Source of the DNA: Lamprocystis purpurea DSM 4197
GTDB lineage: Bacteria; Pseudomonadota; Gammaproteobacteria; Chromatiales; Chromatiaceae
DNA length: 64,000 nt
Direction of reading: 5' to 3'
NCBI RefSeq assembly: GCF_000379525.1
Contig: NZ_KB902531.1
Coordinates: 41,929 to 105,928, forward strand
Shown here: positions 17,136 through 27,885 of the stretch, one piece after another
How positions within the stretch are numbered: the first letter of the stretch is position 1
Layout of the letters: every line of letters begins with the position of its first letter
Position numbers and translations under genes: made by a program
The notes under the pieces: generated by a model
Told to the model about the DNA's origin: nothing
The model's database searches: none
What the model saw: only the letters and a program-made list of their open reading frames with translations

Positions 17136-17240
17136 GCTCCCACGCCCGAGGGTGGGAGCAAGTCGCGACGCGGGAGCCGTCGCGCGGCGCCACCGGCCGC
17201 TGGAGCGGCCGGACGGCATTCCCACGCTGGAGCGTGGGAA
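17136..17240. repeat. array of three short hairpins
   Basis: Three perfect stem-loops in succession: 17136-17159 (8-base arms), 17195-17210 (7-base arms, GGCCGCT) and 17219-17240 (10-base arms, TTCCCACGCT, 2-base loop). The last type, in which a TTCCCACGCTGGAGCGTGGG core is palindromic, is a familiar dispersed repeat in proteobacteria. It lies about 170 bp upstream of typA. Confidence 0.6.
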
Positions 17241-17408
17241 CGAGAGATCAGTTCTGACGACCACATCACTTTGGATCGCACCCTTCCAGCAGTCTTGCCG
17301 GGCGTCGGACCGCGCTTGCGCTTATACTGCTGGGCTGATATCCCCGCCCTGGACCGTCGGCAGCCCGGCCAGTCCCATTCCCCGGGCATCCCCACAGAGA
17401 GCAATCCC

Positions 17409-19253
17409 GTGATCGAGAACCTTCGCAACATCGCCATCATCGCCCATGTCGACCATGGCAAGACCACCCTGGTGGACAAGCTGCTCCAGCAGTCCGGGAC
17501 CTTGGGCGACCGCTTCGGGCCGGTGGAGCGCGTGATGGACAGCAACGACCAGGAAAAAGAGCGGGGCATCACCATCCTGGCCAAGAACACGGCGCTGCGC
17601 TGGCGCGAATACCGCATCAACATCGTCGACACCCCCGGTCACGCGGACTTCGGCGGCGAGGTCGAGCGGGTGTTGTCCATGGTGGACTCGGTGTTGCTGC
17701 TGGTCGACGCGCAGGAAGGCCCGATGCCGCAGACCCGGTTCGTCACCACCAAGGCCTTCCAGCACGGGTTGCGGCCCATCGTCGTCATCAACAAAATCGA
17801 CAAGCCGAGCGCCCGGCCGGATTGGGTAATCGATCAGGTGTTCGAACTGTTCGACCGGCTCGGCGCCACCGACGAGCAACTCGACTTTCCCATCGTCTAT
17901 GCCTCCGCCATCAACGGTTACGCCGGTTTGACCAATGACGTGCGCGACGGCGACATGACGCCGTTGTTCGAGGCCATCATCGAGCATTGCCCGCGTCCGG
18001 AAGTGGACCCGGATTCGCCGTTCCAGATGCAGGTCTCGACGCTGGACTACAACAGCTTCGTCGGCGCCATCGCCGTGGGCCGCATCCGCCACGGCAGCGT
18101 CAAGCCCAATCAGCAGGTGGTCGTGGTCAAGCCCGACGGCACCCGGCGCAAGGGCAAGATTGGTCTGGTCTACGGCTACCTGGGATTGGAGCGCTATGAG
18201 GTCGCGTCGGCGTCCGCGGGCGACATCGTGGCCCTGACCGGCATCGAGGCTCCCAACGTCTCCGACACCCTGTGCGACCCCGATCACGTGGAGGCGATGC
18301 CGCAACTCAGCGTCGATGAGCCCACGGTAACCATGACCTTCCAGGTCAACACCTCCCCCTTCGCCGGGCGCGAGGGCAAGTATCTGACCTCCCGCCAGCT
18401 CAAGGAGCGCTTGGAACGTGAGCTGATCCATAACGTCGCCCTGCGGGTGGAAGAGGGCACCGACCCGGAGAAATTCCGCGTCTCCGGCCGCGGCGAACTG
18501 CACCTGTCGGTGCTCCTGGAGACCATGCGCCGGGAGGGTTACGAACTGGCCGTCTCGCGCCCGGAGGTCATCTTCCGCGAGATCGACGGCGTCATCTGCG
18601 AGCCCTACGAGCAGCTCACGGTGGACGTGGACGACACCTTCCAGGGCGCCATCATGCAAGCCCTGGGCGAGCGTAAGGGCGAGCTCAAGGACATGGTGCC
18701 GGACGGCCAGGGTCGGGTGCGCCTGGACTACGAAATCCCCTCACGCGGCCTGATCGGCTTCCAGACCGAGTTCATGACCCTGTCCTCCGGCACCGGGCTG
18801 AAATACCACGTCTTCGACCGTTACGGTCCGGCCAATCAGGGCGGCATCTCGCCGCGGCGCAACGGCGCCCTGATCTCCAACGGCCAGGGCAAGGTGCTGG
18901 GCTATTCACTGTTCAACCTTCAGGATCGCGGGCGCCTGCTGGTCTCGCCCGGTCAGGAGGTCTACGAGGGGCAGGTCGTCGGCATCCACGCGCGCGACAA
19001 CGATCTGGTCGTGAATCCGCTCAAAGGCAAGCAACTCACCAACATCCGCGCCTCCGGCTCGGACGAGAACATCATCCTCACCCCGGCCATCCGCTTCACC
19101 CTGGAGCAGGCGCTGGAGTTCATCGAGGACGACGAACTGGTCGAGATCACCCCCGGCGCCATCCGCATCCGCAAGCGCCATCTCACCGAGATCGAGCGCA
19201 AGCGCAGCACGCGTGCGCCGCGGGCGGAGACCACCGCGCGCGGGGCCTCCTAG
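17409..19253 (+). CDS. typA: ribosome-associated translational GTPase TypA/BipA
   Basis: A 614-residue translation-factor GTPase with full family length. G1 is AHVDHGKTT (12-20), G3 [17 protein letters not shown]4 NKID; the [20 protein letters not shown] segment and the TypA-specific C-terminal domain ([19 protein letters not shown]) follow. It acts on the ribosome in 50S assembly and stress adaptation. The GTG at 17409 is chosen because it begins the conserved [16 protein letters not shown]; 46 further upstream codons are not conserved-looking. Confidence 0.97.
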   Translation: MIENLRNIAIIAHVDHGKTTLVDKLLQQSGTLGDRFGPVERVMDSNDQEKERGITILAKNTALRWREYRINIVDTPGHADFGGEVERVLSMVDSVLLLVDAQEGPMPQTRFVTTKAFQHGLRPIVVINKIDKPSARPDWVIDQVFELFDRLGATDEQLDFPIVYASAINGYAGLTNDVRDGDMTPLFEAIIEHCPRPEVDPDSPFQMQVSTLDYNSFVGAIAVGRIRHGSVKPNQQVVVVKPDGTRRKGKIGLVYGYLGLERYEVASASAGDIVALTGIEAPNVSDTLCDPDHVEAMPQLSVDEPTVTMTFQVNTSPFAGREGKYLTSRQLKERLERELIHNVALRVEEGTDPEKFRVSGRGELHLSVLLETMRREGYELAVSRPEVIFREIDGVICEPYEQLTVDVDDTFQGAIMQALGERKGELKDMVPDGQGRVRLDYEIPSRGLIGFQTEFMTLSSGTGLKYHVFDRYGPANQGGISPRRNGALISNGQGKVLGYSLFNLQDRGRLLVSPGQEVYEGQVVGIHARDNDLVVNPLKGKQLTNIRASGSDENIILTPAIRFTLEQALEFIEDDELVEITPGAIRIRKRHLTEIERKRSTRAPRAETTARGAS

Positions 19254-19286
19254 GCGATTTCCGACAATTTGGATACCGGTCAGTGT

Positions 19287-19338
19287 AGGTGCGACTTCAG
19301 TCGCACCTGCGTCCGAGTCGGTGCGACTGAAGTCGCAT
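19287..19338. repeat. two adjacent short palindromes downstream of typA
   Basis: The first hairpin has 10-base arms AGGTGCGACT (19287-19296) and their complement (19299-19308). The second (about 19320-19338) repeats the GGTGCGACT core in inverted context. They belong to the same GCGACTTCAGTCGC-type family as 16653-16668. No T-run follows, so a terminator role is unproven. Confidence 0.5.
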
Positions 19339-19425
19339 CGACATCCGAGCCGACGCTCTACTGACCCGCCCTAAAGTGAACGGCTTCAAGCCTAGGTCGA
19401 ACGGGACATGCGCCCCATGCAGACT

Positions 19426-19821
19426 TCAGGGCAGCGGGTCCAAAGCGGCAACATCCCAATCACCCGGCCGTCCCCAGATGTCCGGGAAAGGGTTGTAAAC
19501 CCCGTTCCGCGCGGCAACCGGCTCCGGGATATCCGGGGCGGCCGGCGGCAAGTCGGGCTGATCCCGCGGCGGCGCGTCTCGAGCGAGGCTCAGCGCAAAC
19601 CCCAGCAACTGTCCGATGAACGGCTCGGCGCTCAACCGGTGGGCCTGGATCAGGGTGTCAATGGCCGCCGGGACCGCACCCGCCGCCAAATGGGCAAAGG
19701 CCCGGGCGGTCAGGGTCTCGACCGCTCGCTCCACCGCGAGCAGGGCGCTCAAGTCCATCCCGCAGCGGCGGCAGGTCGCTCCGTCATCCCGGCGGGCACG
19801 GCAGTTGGGGCAGCGCTCCAT
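19426..19821 (-). CDS. zinc-ribbon protein at end of Hsp70 cluster
   Basis: A 131-residue protein with an N-terminal zinc ribbon (CPNC at 4-7 and CRRC at 17-20), a short helical middle (LSALLAVERAVETLTARAFAHL) and a Pro/Asp-rich tail. No enzyme motif is present. The ATG at 19821 lies 12 bp after the stop of the DnaK-like gene, on the same strand, so it is probably the last gene of that operon and perhaps a substrate or client adaptor; that is inference. Confidence 0.7.
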   Translation of the reverse strand: MERCPNCRARRDDGATCRRCGMDLSALLAVERAVETLTARAFAHLAAGAVPAAIDTLIQAHRLSAEPFIGQLLGFALSLARDAPPRDQPDLPPAAPDIPEPVAARNGVYNPFPDIWGRPGDWDVAALDPLP

Positions 19822-19833
19822 CAGGTGTCGCCC

Positions 19834-21606
<1,773 letters not shown>

Positions 21607-21744
21607 GGTGTTCCCTGTCGGGGTCTAGGTGTAAGGGTGTTGGATGGCGGGTCTGGGTGGTCAGGCGCGCCCTGGATCTGGTCTTTAGGTGATTCCCTGG
21701 ATTAAAGATCCCGACTGCGCACGTCTGCAAGATCCGTAGAGGGC

Positions 21745-21772
21745 TGTAGGGGCGATTGAAATCGCCCCTACA
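21745..21772. repeat. short palindromic repeat (TAGGGGCG family)
   Basis: Perfect 13-base arms (21745-21757 and 21760-21772) around a 2-base loop. The arm TGTAGGGGCGATT matches the family seen at 112-138. It lies in the 198-bp gap between the DnaK-like and GrpE-like genes, on the 3' side of the GrpE-like gene. No poly-T tract follows. Confidence 0.6.
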
Positions 21773-21804
21773 TGTCGGTCGATCTTTTCGGACCGAGGGC
21801 CAAT

Positions 21805-22590
21805 CTACGGCGCACTGGTCAGCCGGTTGACGACGACCTCCGCCGGGCGCAGCAGGCGTTCGCCTTGACTGAAGCCGCGGCGGACTTCGGCGAGGACCAG
21901 ACCGTCGGCTTGTGTCGGGTCCGCGGCGGCCTCGGCGGCGTACATGGTCAGCGGGTCGAAACGCAGGCCCATGACCCGCAGCGGCAGCACCCCGCGGCGG
22001 GCCAGGGTGTCGTCGAGCCGCTTGAGGTTCATGGCGAGTCCCTCGGCCATGCCGATGACAAAGGTGTGGGCCTTGCCGCGTCGGCTCAGCCAGCCGGGAT
22101 GGTAGCGGCGCGCCTGATCGTAACCGGCCTGCAGTCGGTCGCGCAGATCCAGCAGTTCGAGCAGCAGATCGCGTTCGGCGCCCTGTCGGGCACGCCGCTC
22201 GGCCTCGACCCGCTGCGCTTCGCCTGTTTCAAGCCGGGTCTGGGCCTGACGCACCAGGTCGAAGGCCTCGCGGAATTGGTCCAGGGCGCTCTTGACCTGA
22301 CGCGATTCGAGTTTGACCTCGTTCTTGAGCGCGGCGACCTCGGCCAACAAGGTGAAGAGGTCCGGTACCGGTTCGGTGTCCGTGCCCTGGTCGGCGGGGG
22401 CCGCGACGCCGTCCAGATAGTCGGCGAAGCGGGTGAGCAGTTGCTCGCGGACGGCCGGGTCCAGGGTCGGCTCCGGGATTGGTTCCGGGATTCGGTACGG
22501 GATTGGCTCCGGTAGTGAATACGGGATCGGTTCCGGGATTGAGTACGGATCCGGCATTGGGTCCGGGTTCGAGTCCAGGATTGGATCCAT
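21805..22590 (-). CDS. GrpE-like nucleotide exchange factor with repeat N-terminus
   Basis: A 261-residue GrpE-type protein. A coiled-coil segment (about 85-150) leads into the GrpE head: LLLELLDLRDRLQAG, IGMAEGLAMNLKRLDDTLARRG, then FDPLTMYAAEA and VLAEVRRGFSQGERLLRPAE, which follow the family signature FDPxxHEA...GYxxxxRxLRPA. The His-Glu of the signature is replaced by Met-Tyr. The first 41 residues are a Pro/Asp-rich extension containing three 8-residue repeats. It should drive ADP release from the neighbouring Hsp70. Its ATG shares one base with the stop of the J-like gene. Confidence 0.85.
   Translation of the reverse strand: MDPILDSNPDPMPDPYSIPEPIPYSLPEPIPYRIPEPIPEPTLDPAVREQLLTRFADYLDGVAAPADQGTDTEPVPDLFTLLAEVAALKNEVKLESRQVKSALDQFREAFDLVRQAQTRLETGEAQRVEAERRARQGAERDLLLELLDLRDRLQAGYDQARRYHPGWLSRRGKAHTFVIGMAEGLAMNLKRLDDTLARRGVLPLRVMGLRFDPLTMYAAEAAADPTQADGLVLAEVRRGFSQGERLLRPAEVVVNRLTSAP
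22474..22545 (-). repeat. 3 x 24-bp in-frame tandem repeat in the GrpE-like gene
   Basis: Codons 16-39 of the GrpE-like gene encode three successive octapeptides YSIPEPIP, YSLPEPIP and YRIPEPIP. At DNA level the units are near-identical 24-mers, with further degenerate copies on both sides (PDPMPD before, EPIPEP after). Copy number of such a repeat is expected to vary between strains. Confidence 0.85.
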
Positions 22591-22883
22591 CAGGCCTCCC
22601 CGCGCAGGAGTTTGTTGAACTGTTCGCGATCCGGTCGGCGCGGTGCGCCCACGGGGTCGGCCTGGTCGAGGATGTCGGCCAGCGTGGGCGGCGTCTGGTC
22701 GAACAGGGCCTGGGCCAGGCGCGCGCGGCGGGTGCGCAGCGCCTCGTAGGCGGCGCGCAGCGATTCGAAACGGCGTGCATCGCGCTCCGGCGGGCAGGCT
22801 TTGACCGCCGCCAGATAGGCGGCGTGTACCGCATCGTCATCCGCGTCCGGCGTGATGCCAAGGAGAAGATAGGGGTCGCTCAT
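22590..22883 (-). CDS. J-domain-like protein lacking the HPD motif
   Basis: A 97-residue protein that begins like a J domain (DPYLLLGITPDADDDAVHAAY, then FESLRAAYEALRTRRAR), but the position of the essential His-Pro-Asp tripeptide reads CPPERD. A short C-terminal part (PTLADILDQ...FNKLLRGEA) completes it. Without HPD it should not stimulate Hsp70 ATPase in the normal way, so it may be an adaptor or a regulatory partner. The start at 22883 leaves 10 bp to the upstream TPR gene; an ATG 8 codons earlier would overlap it. Confidence 0.75.
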   Translation of the reverse strand: MSDPYLLLGITPDADDDAVHAAYLAAVKACPPERDARRFESLRAAYEALRTRRARLAQALFDQTPPTLADILDQADPVGAPRRPDREQFNKLLRGEA

Positions 22884-22893
22884 CGCGGACTCG

Positions 22894-25509
22894 CTAGAAA
22901 AGGTCAAATTGTTCGGGGTCGTCGTCGTCCGGCGTCTGCGGGGCGTTCGACCGACCGGTGGTCTTGCCCGGTTTGCGGCCCGGTCGCGACGGCTTGGGGG
23001 CTGGGCCGGGCGCCGGTAAGAGGCCCGGCGGCAACCCGCCCAGCAGGTTGGGCAACTGGTTGCCGAGCATCGTGATCAGGACGTTGATCATGGTCTCGTG
23101 TCCGAGCTGGCGTTCGATGTCCTTGAAGGTGGACCGTTCCTTGGCGCCGACGCCGGCCGCCTTCAGCACCCCGTCCACCCCGACGACCTCGATGAAGGCG
23201 CGCAGGGCGTCGTTCAGGTCGCCCCCCAGCGGGTCGAAGCCCATTCCATCCTCGTCTTCGTCTTCGTCCTCGTCGTCGAACGGGAAGAAGGGGCTGCGGC
23301 CGAAGTGCCCGAACGGCGAATACTCCGCCAGGCACTCGCCGATCCGGTGGGCGGTCCGCTGGTCGCCGCTCTCGCGGGCGCGTTCGCCGGCTTCCGCGAG
23401 CCGGTCGATTTCGCGTGCGGCTGGATTGCCGCGACGCCCGGCCAGGCCGGCCTCGAAGCGATGCAGCTCGAAGATCGGCACGTCCGGCCAGCGCTTGAGC
23501 GCGGCCTCGGCGAAGGCGAGTCGCGCCTGCTCCAGCGCGGCCCGGCGCAGGGTCTCGCAGGCGTTCTCGGACTCCGGCTGGCTGAGCGGCCAGCGGGCGG
23601 CGGCGCTCAAGGGTTTTTCAAACAATCGGCGCAGTTCGGGCGCAAGCTCCGCGCCCGCTTCCTCATCCAGGTAGGTGCGCAGCCGACTCAGGACGGCGGT
23701 CAGGTCGGCCTGGTCCGCGACCGCGGCCTTGCCCAGGCCGGCGGTCTTGAGCAGTCCGGCGGCCGCGCGCCCGATGGCGGCGCCTTCCAGCGCCAGCGCC
23801 AGCGCGGCGGCCATGCCCCCGCCCATGGCCTGGACCTGCGCGCGCAGGACAGACGCCCCGCGGGCGGCGTCGGCCTGCAGCTCGAGCAGCGCGCTCAGCA
23901 GGACACGGCGCTCGCGCAGCCGCCCGCCCCGATCCCATGCGGGTTCCCACTCGGCCGCCTGCTCGAGTTCTTTGCTGGCCAGATCAAGGCGACGGGCCTT
24001 GAGCTGCTTGCGGGCATGGGCCAGGTGCGACTTGACCAGGCGCTCACGGGCGCCGGTGTTGATCGGGTCCAGGGCCAGGATCTCACGGGCATAACGCGCC
24101 GCTTTCTTGTGCGCGTCCGCGGCCAGTGCGACATCCATGGCCGCGGTCAGCAGGCCGACATCCGCGGGGAAGCGCGCGAGGCCAAGGTCCAGCAGGCGGC
24201 GGGCGGACTTCAGGTCGGGGCCGCGCAGATAGAAGCGGACCAGACGCTCGTAGCTGTCGCGGTCATCCGGGTCGAACTGGAGGCTGGACTCGACCGCTTC
24301 CGCCAGGGACGCGGTCGGCACAAAGGGATCATCGTCGGGTACGAGATGCGGGAGCAGGTCCCGGTGACTGTCGACCCGGCGCAGGACCAAGGCGACCCGC
24401 AGGGCGTCATCGGTACCCGGCTCCGGGAGGCGGTCCTTTGTCAGATGCTGCGCGTAGGCATCCCAGGCCTCGAGATCGTTCCCCGAACGCTCGTTCTGCT
24501 CGGCACGCCAGGCGGCAATCAGCAGGCGCTCCTCCGCGGACAGTTGCGGCCCGCCGCTGTCTTTGATCCAGCCGGCGCTCTTGGGAAAACCCGCGACCAG
24601 CAGGCGCAGCCCCTGACGGCGCGCCCAGGTTTCCCCCAGCAGGGTCCGGTGACGGTGCAGCAGACGCAGCAGGGTTTTGGGTTCGGAGTTCCCGGCGCGC
24701 CGCGCCTCCTCCCAGATCGCCTGGCGCTGCTCGCCCCAGCCGGCCAGGGTCATGGCGAAGCGGCGGGTCGCTTCCCCGGCGTCCGCCAGCCGCTCGGTCA
24801 AGGTCTGCGGCGGGCCGAGTGCGGATTCGCAGGTACGCCGTAACGGGGCGAACCCGGACGCGTCGTCGACGCGGGCGAGCAGTTCGAGCGCCTCGTGTAA
24901 CGCCGCGGGGGGCCGCTGCAGCGCCTTGAGAATCTGAGCCAGATCGCGATAGGGGGAGCGGAAGGGGATGGCGGCGAGTGCCGCACCCAACGCGGCGTCA
25001 TCGCCTGCGCAATAGGCATCCAGGGCTTGGGCCGCGGCCACCCCCTGGACCAGGATCGGATCATCAGCGGCCAGACCCGCGGCCACCTCGGCTTTGCCCG
25101 CCAGATGATGGGCGGCCAACTGCGAGCGCAGCGCGGTCAAGGTCGCGGGGTCCAGCCGATCGCCGGCCAGCGCGCCGAGGGCCACCGCCTGACTGATCCG
25201 GCCCAGACGCAGCAGCAGCGTCATATAGTCCAGATCCGCGGGGAGTTCCGGTGCGATCTGCGTCCGGTTCTCCCAGACGGTCAGGGCCTCCTTGGTCATC
25301 CCCTTGGCCGCCAGTTCCCGCGCCCGCCCGGCGTAGGCGCAGGCCAGTGTCTGCCGCCATTCCGGGCGGTTCTCGATTTTGAGCAGATCCTTGCACGTAC
25401 TGATGGCCTCGCGGTAACGGCCCGCCGCGATCTGGCCTTGGGCCGCGGTCAGCAAGTCATCGGGCGTCGGCGCTTTGGGCGCCGCTGCGACCTTGTGTGG
25501 CTTCTTCAT
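22894..25509 (-). CDS. large TPR-like helical protein of the Hsp70 cluster
   Basis: An 871-residue all-helical protein. Degenerate TPR-like repeats occupy most of the first 700 residues (for example GRYREAISTCKDLLKIE near 33-49, SARRLLDLGLARFPADVG near 440, KAARYAREILALDP near 470). A patch of alternating Asp and Glu (DDEDEDEDEDG, near residue 745) follows, then a conserved-looking helical block and a Pro/Lys-rich, acidic tail ending EQFDLF. The Pro-rich tail and DLF end could be a docking tail. It is the first gene of the Hsp70 operon, so probably a client-recruiting or co-chaperone scaffold; no direct evidence. Confidence 0.8.
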   Translation of the reverse strand: MKKPHKVAAAPKAPTPDDLLTAAQGQIAAGRYREAISTCKDLLKIENRPEWRQTLACAYAGRARELAAKGMTKEALTVWENRTQIAPELPADLDYMTLLLRLGRISQAVALGALAGDRLDPATLTALRSQLAAHHLAGKAEVAAGLAADDPILVQGVAAAQALDAYCAGDDAALGAALAAIPFRSPYRDLAQILKALQRPPAALHEALELLARVDDASGFAPLRRTCESALGPPQTLTERLADAGEATRRFAMTLAGWGEQRQAIWEEARRAGNSEPKTLLRLLHRHRTLLGETWARRQGLRLLVAGFPKSAGWIKDSGGPQLSAEERLLIAAWRAEQNERSGNDLEAWDAYAQHLTKDRLPEPGTDDALRVALVLRRVDSHRDLLPHLVPDDDPFVPTASLAEAVESSLQFDPDDRDSYERLVRFYLRGPDLKSARRLLDLGLARFPADVGLLTAAMDVALAADAHKKAARYAREILALDPINTGARERLVKSHLAHARKQLKARRLDLASKELEQAAEWEPAWDRGGRLRERRVLLSALLELQADAARGASVLRAQVQAMGGGMAAALALALEGAAIGRAAAGLLKTAGLGKAAVADQADLTAVLSRLRTYLDEEAGAELAPELRRLFEKPLSAAARWPLSQPESENACETLRRAALEQARLAFAEAALKRWPDVPIFELHRFEAGLAGRRGNPAAREIDRLAEAGERARESGDQRTAHRIGECLAEYSPFGHFGRSPFFPFDDEDEDEDEDGMGFDPLGGDLNDALRAFIEVVGVDGVLKAAGVGAKERSTFKDIERQLGHETMINVLITMLGNQLPNLLGGLPPGLLPAPGPAPKPSRPGRKPGKTTGRSNAPQTPDDDDPEQFDLF

Positions 25510-25600
25510 GGGTAATATCGGGGCCGGATCTTGCCCAGCGAGTGTGGTGGCGATGGGAGTTCAGGGTGTCGTTGGTCGATAAAACACGGGCATCGGCGTC

Positions 25601-26443
25601 TCAGGGGGCGATGATCTGCGCCGTTTCCGACGGACGCAGAAATTCGTTGGGACGGCGCTCGAAGATCGCATCCAGATAGTATACAGCGCCTTCGCGCTCC
25701 ACTCGCACGGCCTGGACGCCCAGGCTATAGATGCGGGCCTCACGCAGGGCGCCGTTGACGCGCACCTTGACCGCCTGACCCGGCTGAAAACTCCGCAGAA
25801 CGTTGATCGGGACCAGGGCGCGGGCGAGCATCCGGTCGTCCGGGGCGAACAGGATCAGGGGCTCCTGCTGCAGCGTCTTGTAGATCACGGCCCCGTTCCA
25901 GGCATTGCGCGCCACCACGATGCCGTCGAAGGGGGCGCGCAGCTCGGTATGTTCCAGCGCGACGGCGGCGGCGGCCTCGGTCGCGGCGGCGGCTTGCGCC
26001 TCGGCGTTCGCCGCCGTCTGGGCGAGCTCCGCGTCCTTGAGTTCCTCGCTGGCGATCAGGCCCCGGTCGAACAGTTCTTTGGCGCGGGCGAGCGCCCGCT
26101 CGGCATCCTCGACCTCCACCAGCGAACGGGCGACGCGGGCGCGCGCCTCCAGCACCCGGGCCTGGGCCTCGCGCTGGTCCATGCGCAGGAGCAGGGCGCC
26201 CTTGCCGACGTGCTGCCCGGCGCTGACGGCGACCTCCTGCACCAGGCCGTTCTCCAGGACGCGCATTTGCACCTCATGGACCCACTCGAGCCAGCCTTTC
26301 AACTCGACGGCGGCCTGAACCTGGGCGATGCCGGCCAGCAGGAGAACACCGAGGGTCAGCCGGGTCAGGCGCCGACCTTCACCTTTTCCTTGACGCACGC
26401 CGGATGCCGGCGGCTGTTCGCTGACGGTGCGTAGAAGCGTCAT
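25601..26443 (-). CDS. periplasmic adaptor (membrane fusion) protein, HlyD/RND type
   Basis: A 280-residue adaptor with an N-terminal signal or anchor (RLTLGVLLLAGIAQVQA, about 30-46), a biotinyl-lipoyl half motif (VLENGLVQEVAVSAGQHVGKGALLLRMD), an alpha-helical hairpin of about 75 residues rich in Ala and Glu, the second half-motif (TELRAPFDGIVVARNAWNGAVI) and a beta-barrel domain. It lacks the membrane-proximal domain of full RND adaptors. The ATG at 26443 overlaps the TGA of the upstream TolC-like gene, so the two are translated together. Confidence 0.85.
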   Translation of the reverse strand: MTLLRTVSEQPPASGVRQGKGEGRRLTRLTLGVLLLAGIAQVQAAVELKGWLEWVHEVQMRVLENGLVQEVAVSAGQHVGKGALLLRMDQREAQARVLEARARVARSLVEVEDAERALARAKELFDRGLIASEELKDAELAQTAANAEAQAAAATEAAAAVALEHTELRAPFDGIVVARNAWNGAVIYKTLQQEPLILFAPDDRMLARALVPINVLRSFQPGQAVKVRVNGALREARIYSLGVQAVRVEREGAVYYLDAIFERRPNEFLRPSETAQIIAP

Positions 26444-27381
26444 GGTGTTGATCCCGCTGCAGGCCAGACCGGACGACCGGTCAAGGCGTTGAGTTCGGCC
26501 CAGGCGAGCGCCCGGCAGTAACCAACCCGGGCCTCCTGCATCCTGGTCATGGTCTGCCGGCTCATGGCGTAGCCCAGGTCGGCCGACACCTCCTGTTCGT
26601 AGAGGGTCCGGCTCTCGTCGAGTTTGAGGTCGCGGTAGGCCGCTTCGCTGCGGAGCTTGCGCTCGGCGGCGGCCAAGGCCAGCAGCCGCAGCCGGATCTC
26701 CGCGAGTTGATGGTGCAGTTCCAGCCGTTCCAGTTGCTGGTCGGCGGCCGTGTCGGCCGCGGGTTCGCCGACGGCCGCGGCGGCCAGGGTGTCGAGCGGC
26801 GGCGGGGCCGCGGGCTGCGGCGGCAGCATGGGCGTCACGAGGTCGCGCGGCAGGGTCTCCGGGCGGCCGAGGGCCTGGGCCAGCAGGGCGCGGGTCCATT
26901 GTTGGCCCAGTTCGCCGACGGTGCGCTCCTGCAGGATATCCTCATAGACCGCATCCAGCTCGGACACGCGCAATGGTGAGGTCTGTCCGAGTTCCTCACG
27001 TGCCCTGGCGCGGTCGAGTTGAACATAGGCGACCGCCATGGCCTCGCTGGCACTGGAATAGGCCAAGTCCGCGAGCAGGACATCGAAAAAGCGCTCCATG
27101 ATTTCCAGTCGCTGGGCCGGCACCGGCTCGATCAACGGCGCCGGGGGTCGGCCCCGGGCGGGATCGACGACGCCGAAGGCCAGCGCATGGCAGTCCAGAT
27201 AGAGCGGATGGCGGCGCGGCAGGCGTGCCGCAACGGATGGGCTCGCCTGGGTGCGCGGATGACTGTCGGCCAGGGCCAGCGCCTGCTCCAGTGAAAGCGG
27301 CTCAGGCAGCGGCGGCGCGCCCGCGGCGGTGCCGAGCGCGAGGCAGAGGGTCAGGGCCGGCATCAGGGATCGGCGGGTCAT
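26440..27381 (-). CDS. TolC-like outer membrane factor, short
   Basis: A 313-residue secreted protein with a signal peptide (MTRRSLMPALTLCLALGTAAGA), PLSLEQALALADSHPRTQ as in TolC-family N-termini, and long Ala/Glu/Leu/Arg helices (VQLDRARAREELGQTSPLRVSELDAV region). TolC-family proteins normally span about 420-480 residues with two homologous halves; this one is well short of that, so it may be a divergent member unable to form a standard channel. It is paired with the adaptor gene, but no inner-membrane transporter is encoded nearby. Confidence 0.7.
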   Translation of the reverse strand: MTRRSLMPALTLCLALGTAAGAPPLPEPLSLEQALALADSHPRTQASPSVAARLPRRHPLYLDCHALAFGVVDPARGRPPAPLIEPVPAQRLEIMERFFDVLLADLAYSSASEAMAVAYVQLDRARAREELGQTSPLRVSELDAVYEDILQERTVGELGQQWTRALLAQALGRPETLPRDLVTPMLPPQPAAPPPLDTLAAAAVGEPAADTAADQQLERLELHHQLAEIRLRLLALAAAERKLRSEAAYRDLKLDESRTLYEQEVSADLGYAMSRQTMTRMQEARVGYCRALAWAELNALTGRPVWPAAGSTP

Positions 27382-27885
27382 GTCAGCGTGAAAGCAGCGG
27401 CGGTCAAGAGGTGGTCGAAGGGTAACGGGTCATGGCCGGTTGACTCAAGCACCACCGACCGACCGCCAGGAGTCCAAGGCTTCAGCCTTGGCGCCCCCCG
27501 GACTCCGGCTAACGGCCATGGAAGGAATATCAAGCCACCCCGCAAGATGTAAGTTCCCCGTGGGAGCGGCGTCCCGCCGCGATGCGGTGCTGCGGTGACC
27601 GCGAACGCCGCGGCGGCGCGCCCGGCCCCGTCGCGGCGGGACGCCGCTCCCACAGGGTCGCTGCGCGACGTTCACGGTAAAGCCCGTGGCTCCTGCGGCG
27701 CGGGCCGTCGCCGGCTCAGGCGGCACACCGGCACCGAGTCGTTGCGAACCTTACGCCGCAGTACGCGATACTTTATGGGCATGCGTATTCGCCGCTACAC
27801 TTGGTCCCGCCGGTCAAGCCCGGGTGCCTGTTGCCCGCAGTCTGAGCCAAACCCTTATACACCTGACAACTAGGGATCGTCCGCC
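27382..27885. other. 504-bp intergenic region
   Basis: Divergent gap between the TolC-like gene and the META-domain gene. It contains a small hairpin near 27475-27500 (CCAAGGCTTCAGCCTTGG), the 94-bp palindromic element at 27560-27653, and presumably both promoters. I see no gene. Confidence 0.6.
27560..27653. repeat. 94-bp palindromic element, copy 2
   Basis: The same 23-base arms (27560-27582, 27631-27653) and the same 48-base loop length as the element at 15336-15429, in the same orientation. The differences fall mainly in the middle of the loop. Confidence 0.75.

Larger units (their letters stand above)
16442..17408. other. 967-bp intergenic region with repeats
   Basis: A long gap between divergent moxR and typA. 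It holds a small hairpin at 16653-16668, a more AT-rich segment at about 16860-17080 with one weak open frame, one consensus DnaA box (TTATCCACA, 16986-16994), and three hairpins at 17136-17240. A TATACT hexamer at 17323-17328 could be the -10 of the typA promoter, but a -35 at good spacing is not visible. No established gene is seen. Confidence 0.5.

Noticed and set aside
17322-18659. 445-codon minus-strand open frame opposite typA
   Set aside because: It is the antisense shadow of a canonical GTPase gene in high-GC DNA; no domain, no ribosome binding site.
22474-22545. CRISPR-like array
   Set aside because: Contiguous 24-bp coding repeats in frame with no spacers; it is a protein repeat.
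23098-24843. 581-codon plus-strand open frame opposite the TPR protein
   Set aside because: Antisense shadow with Gln/Gly-rich, repeat-free translation; the TPR reading is clearly protein-like.
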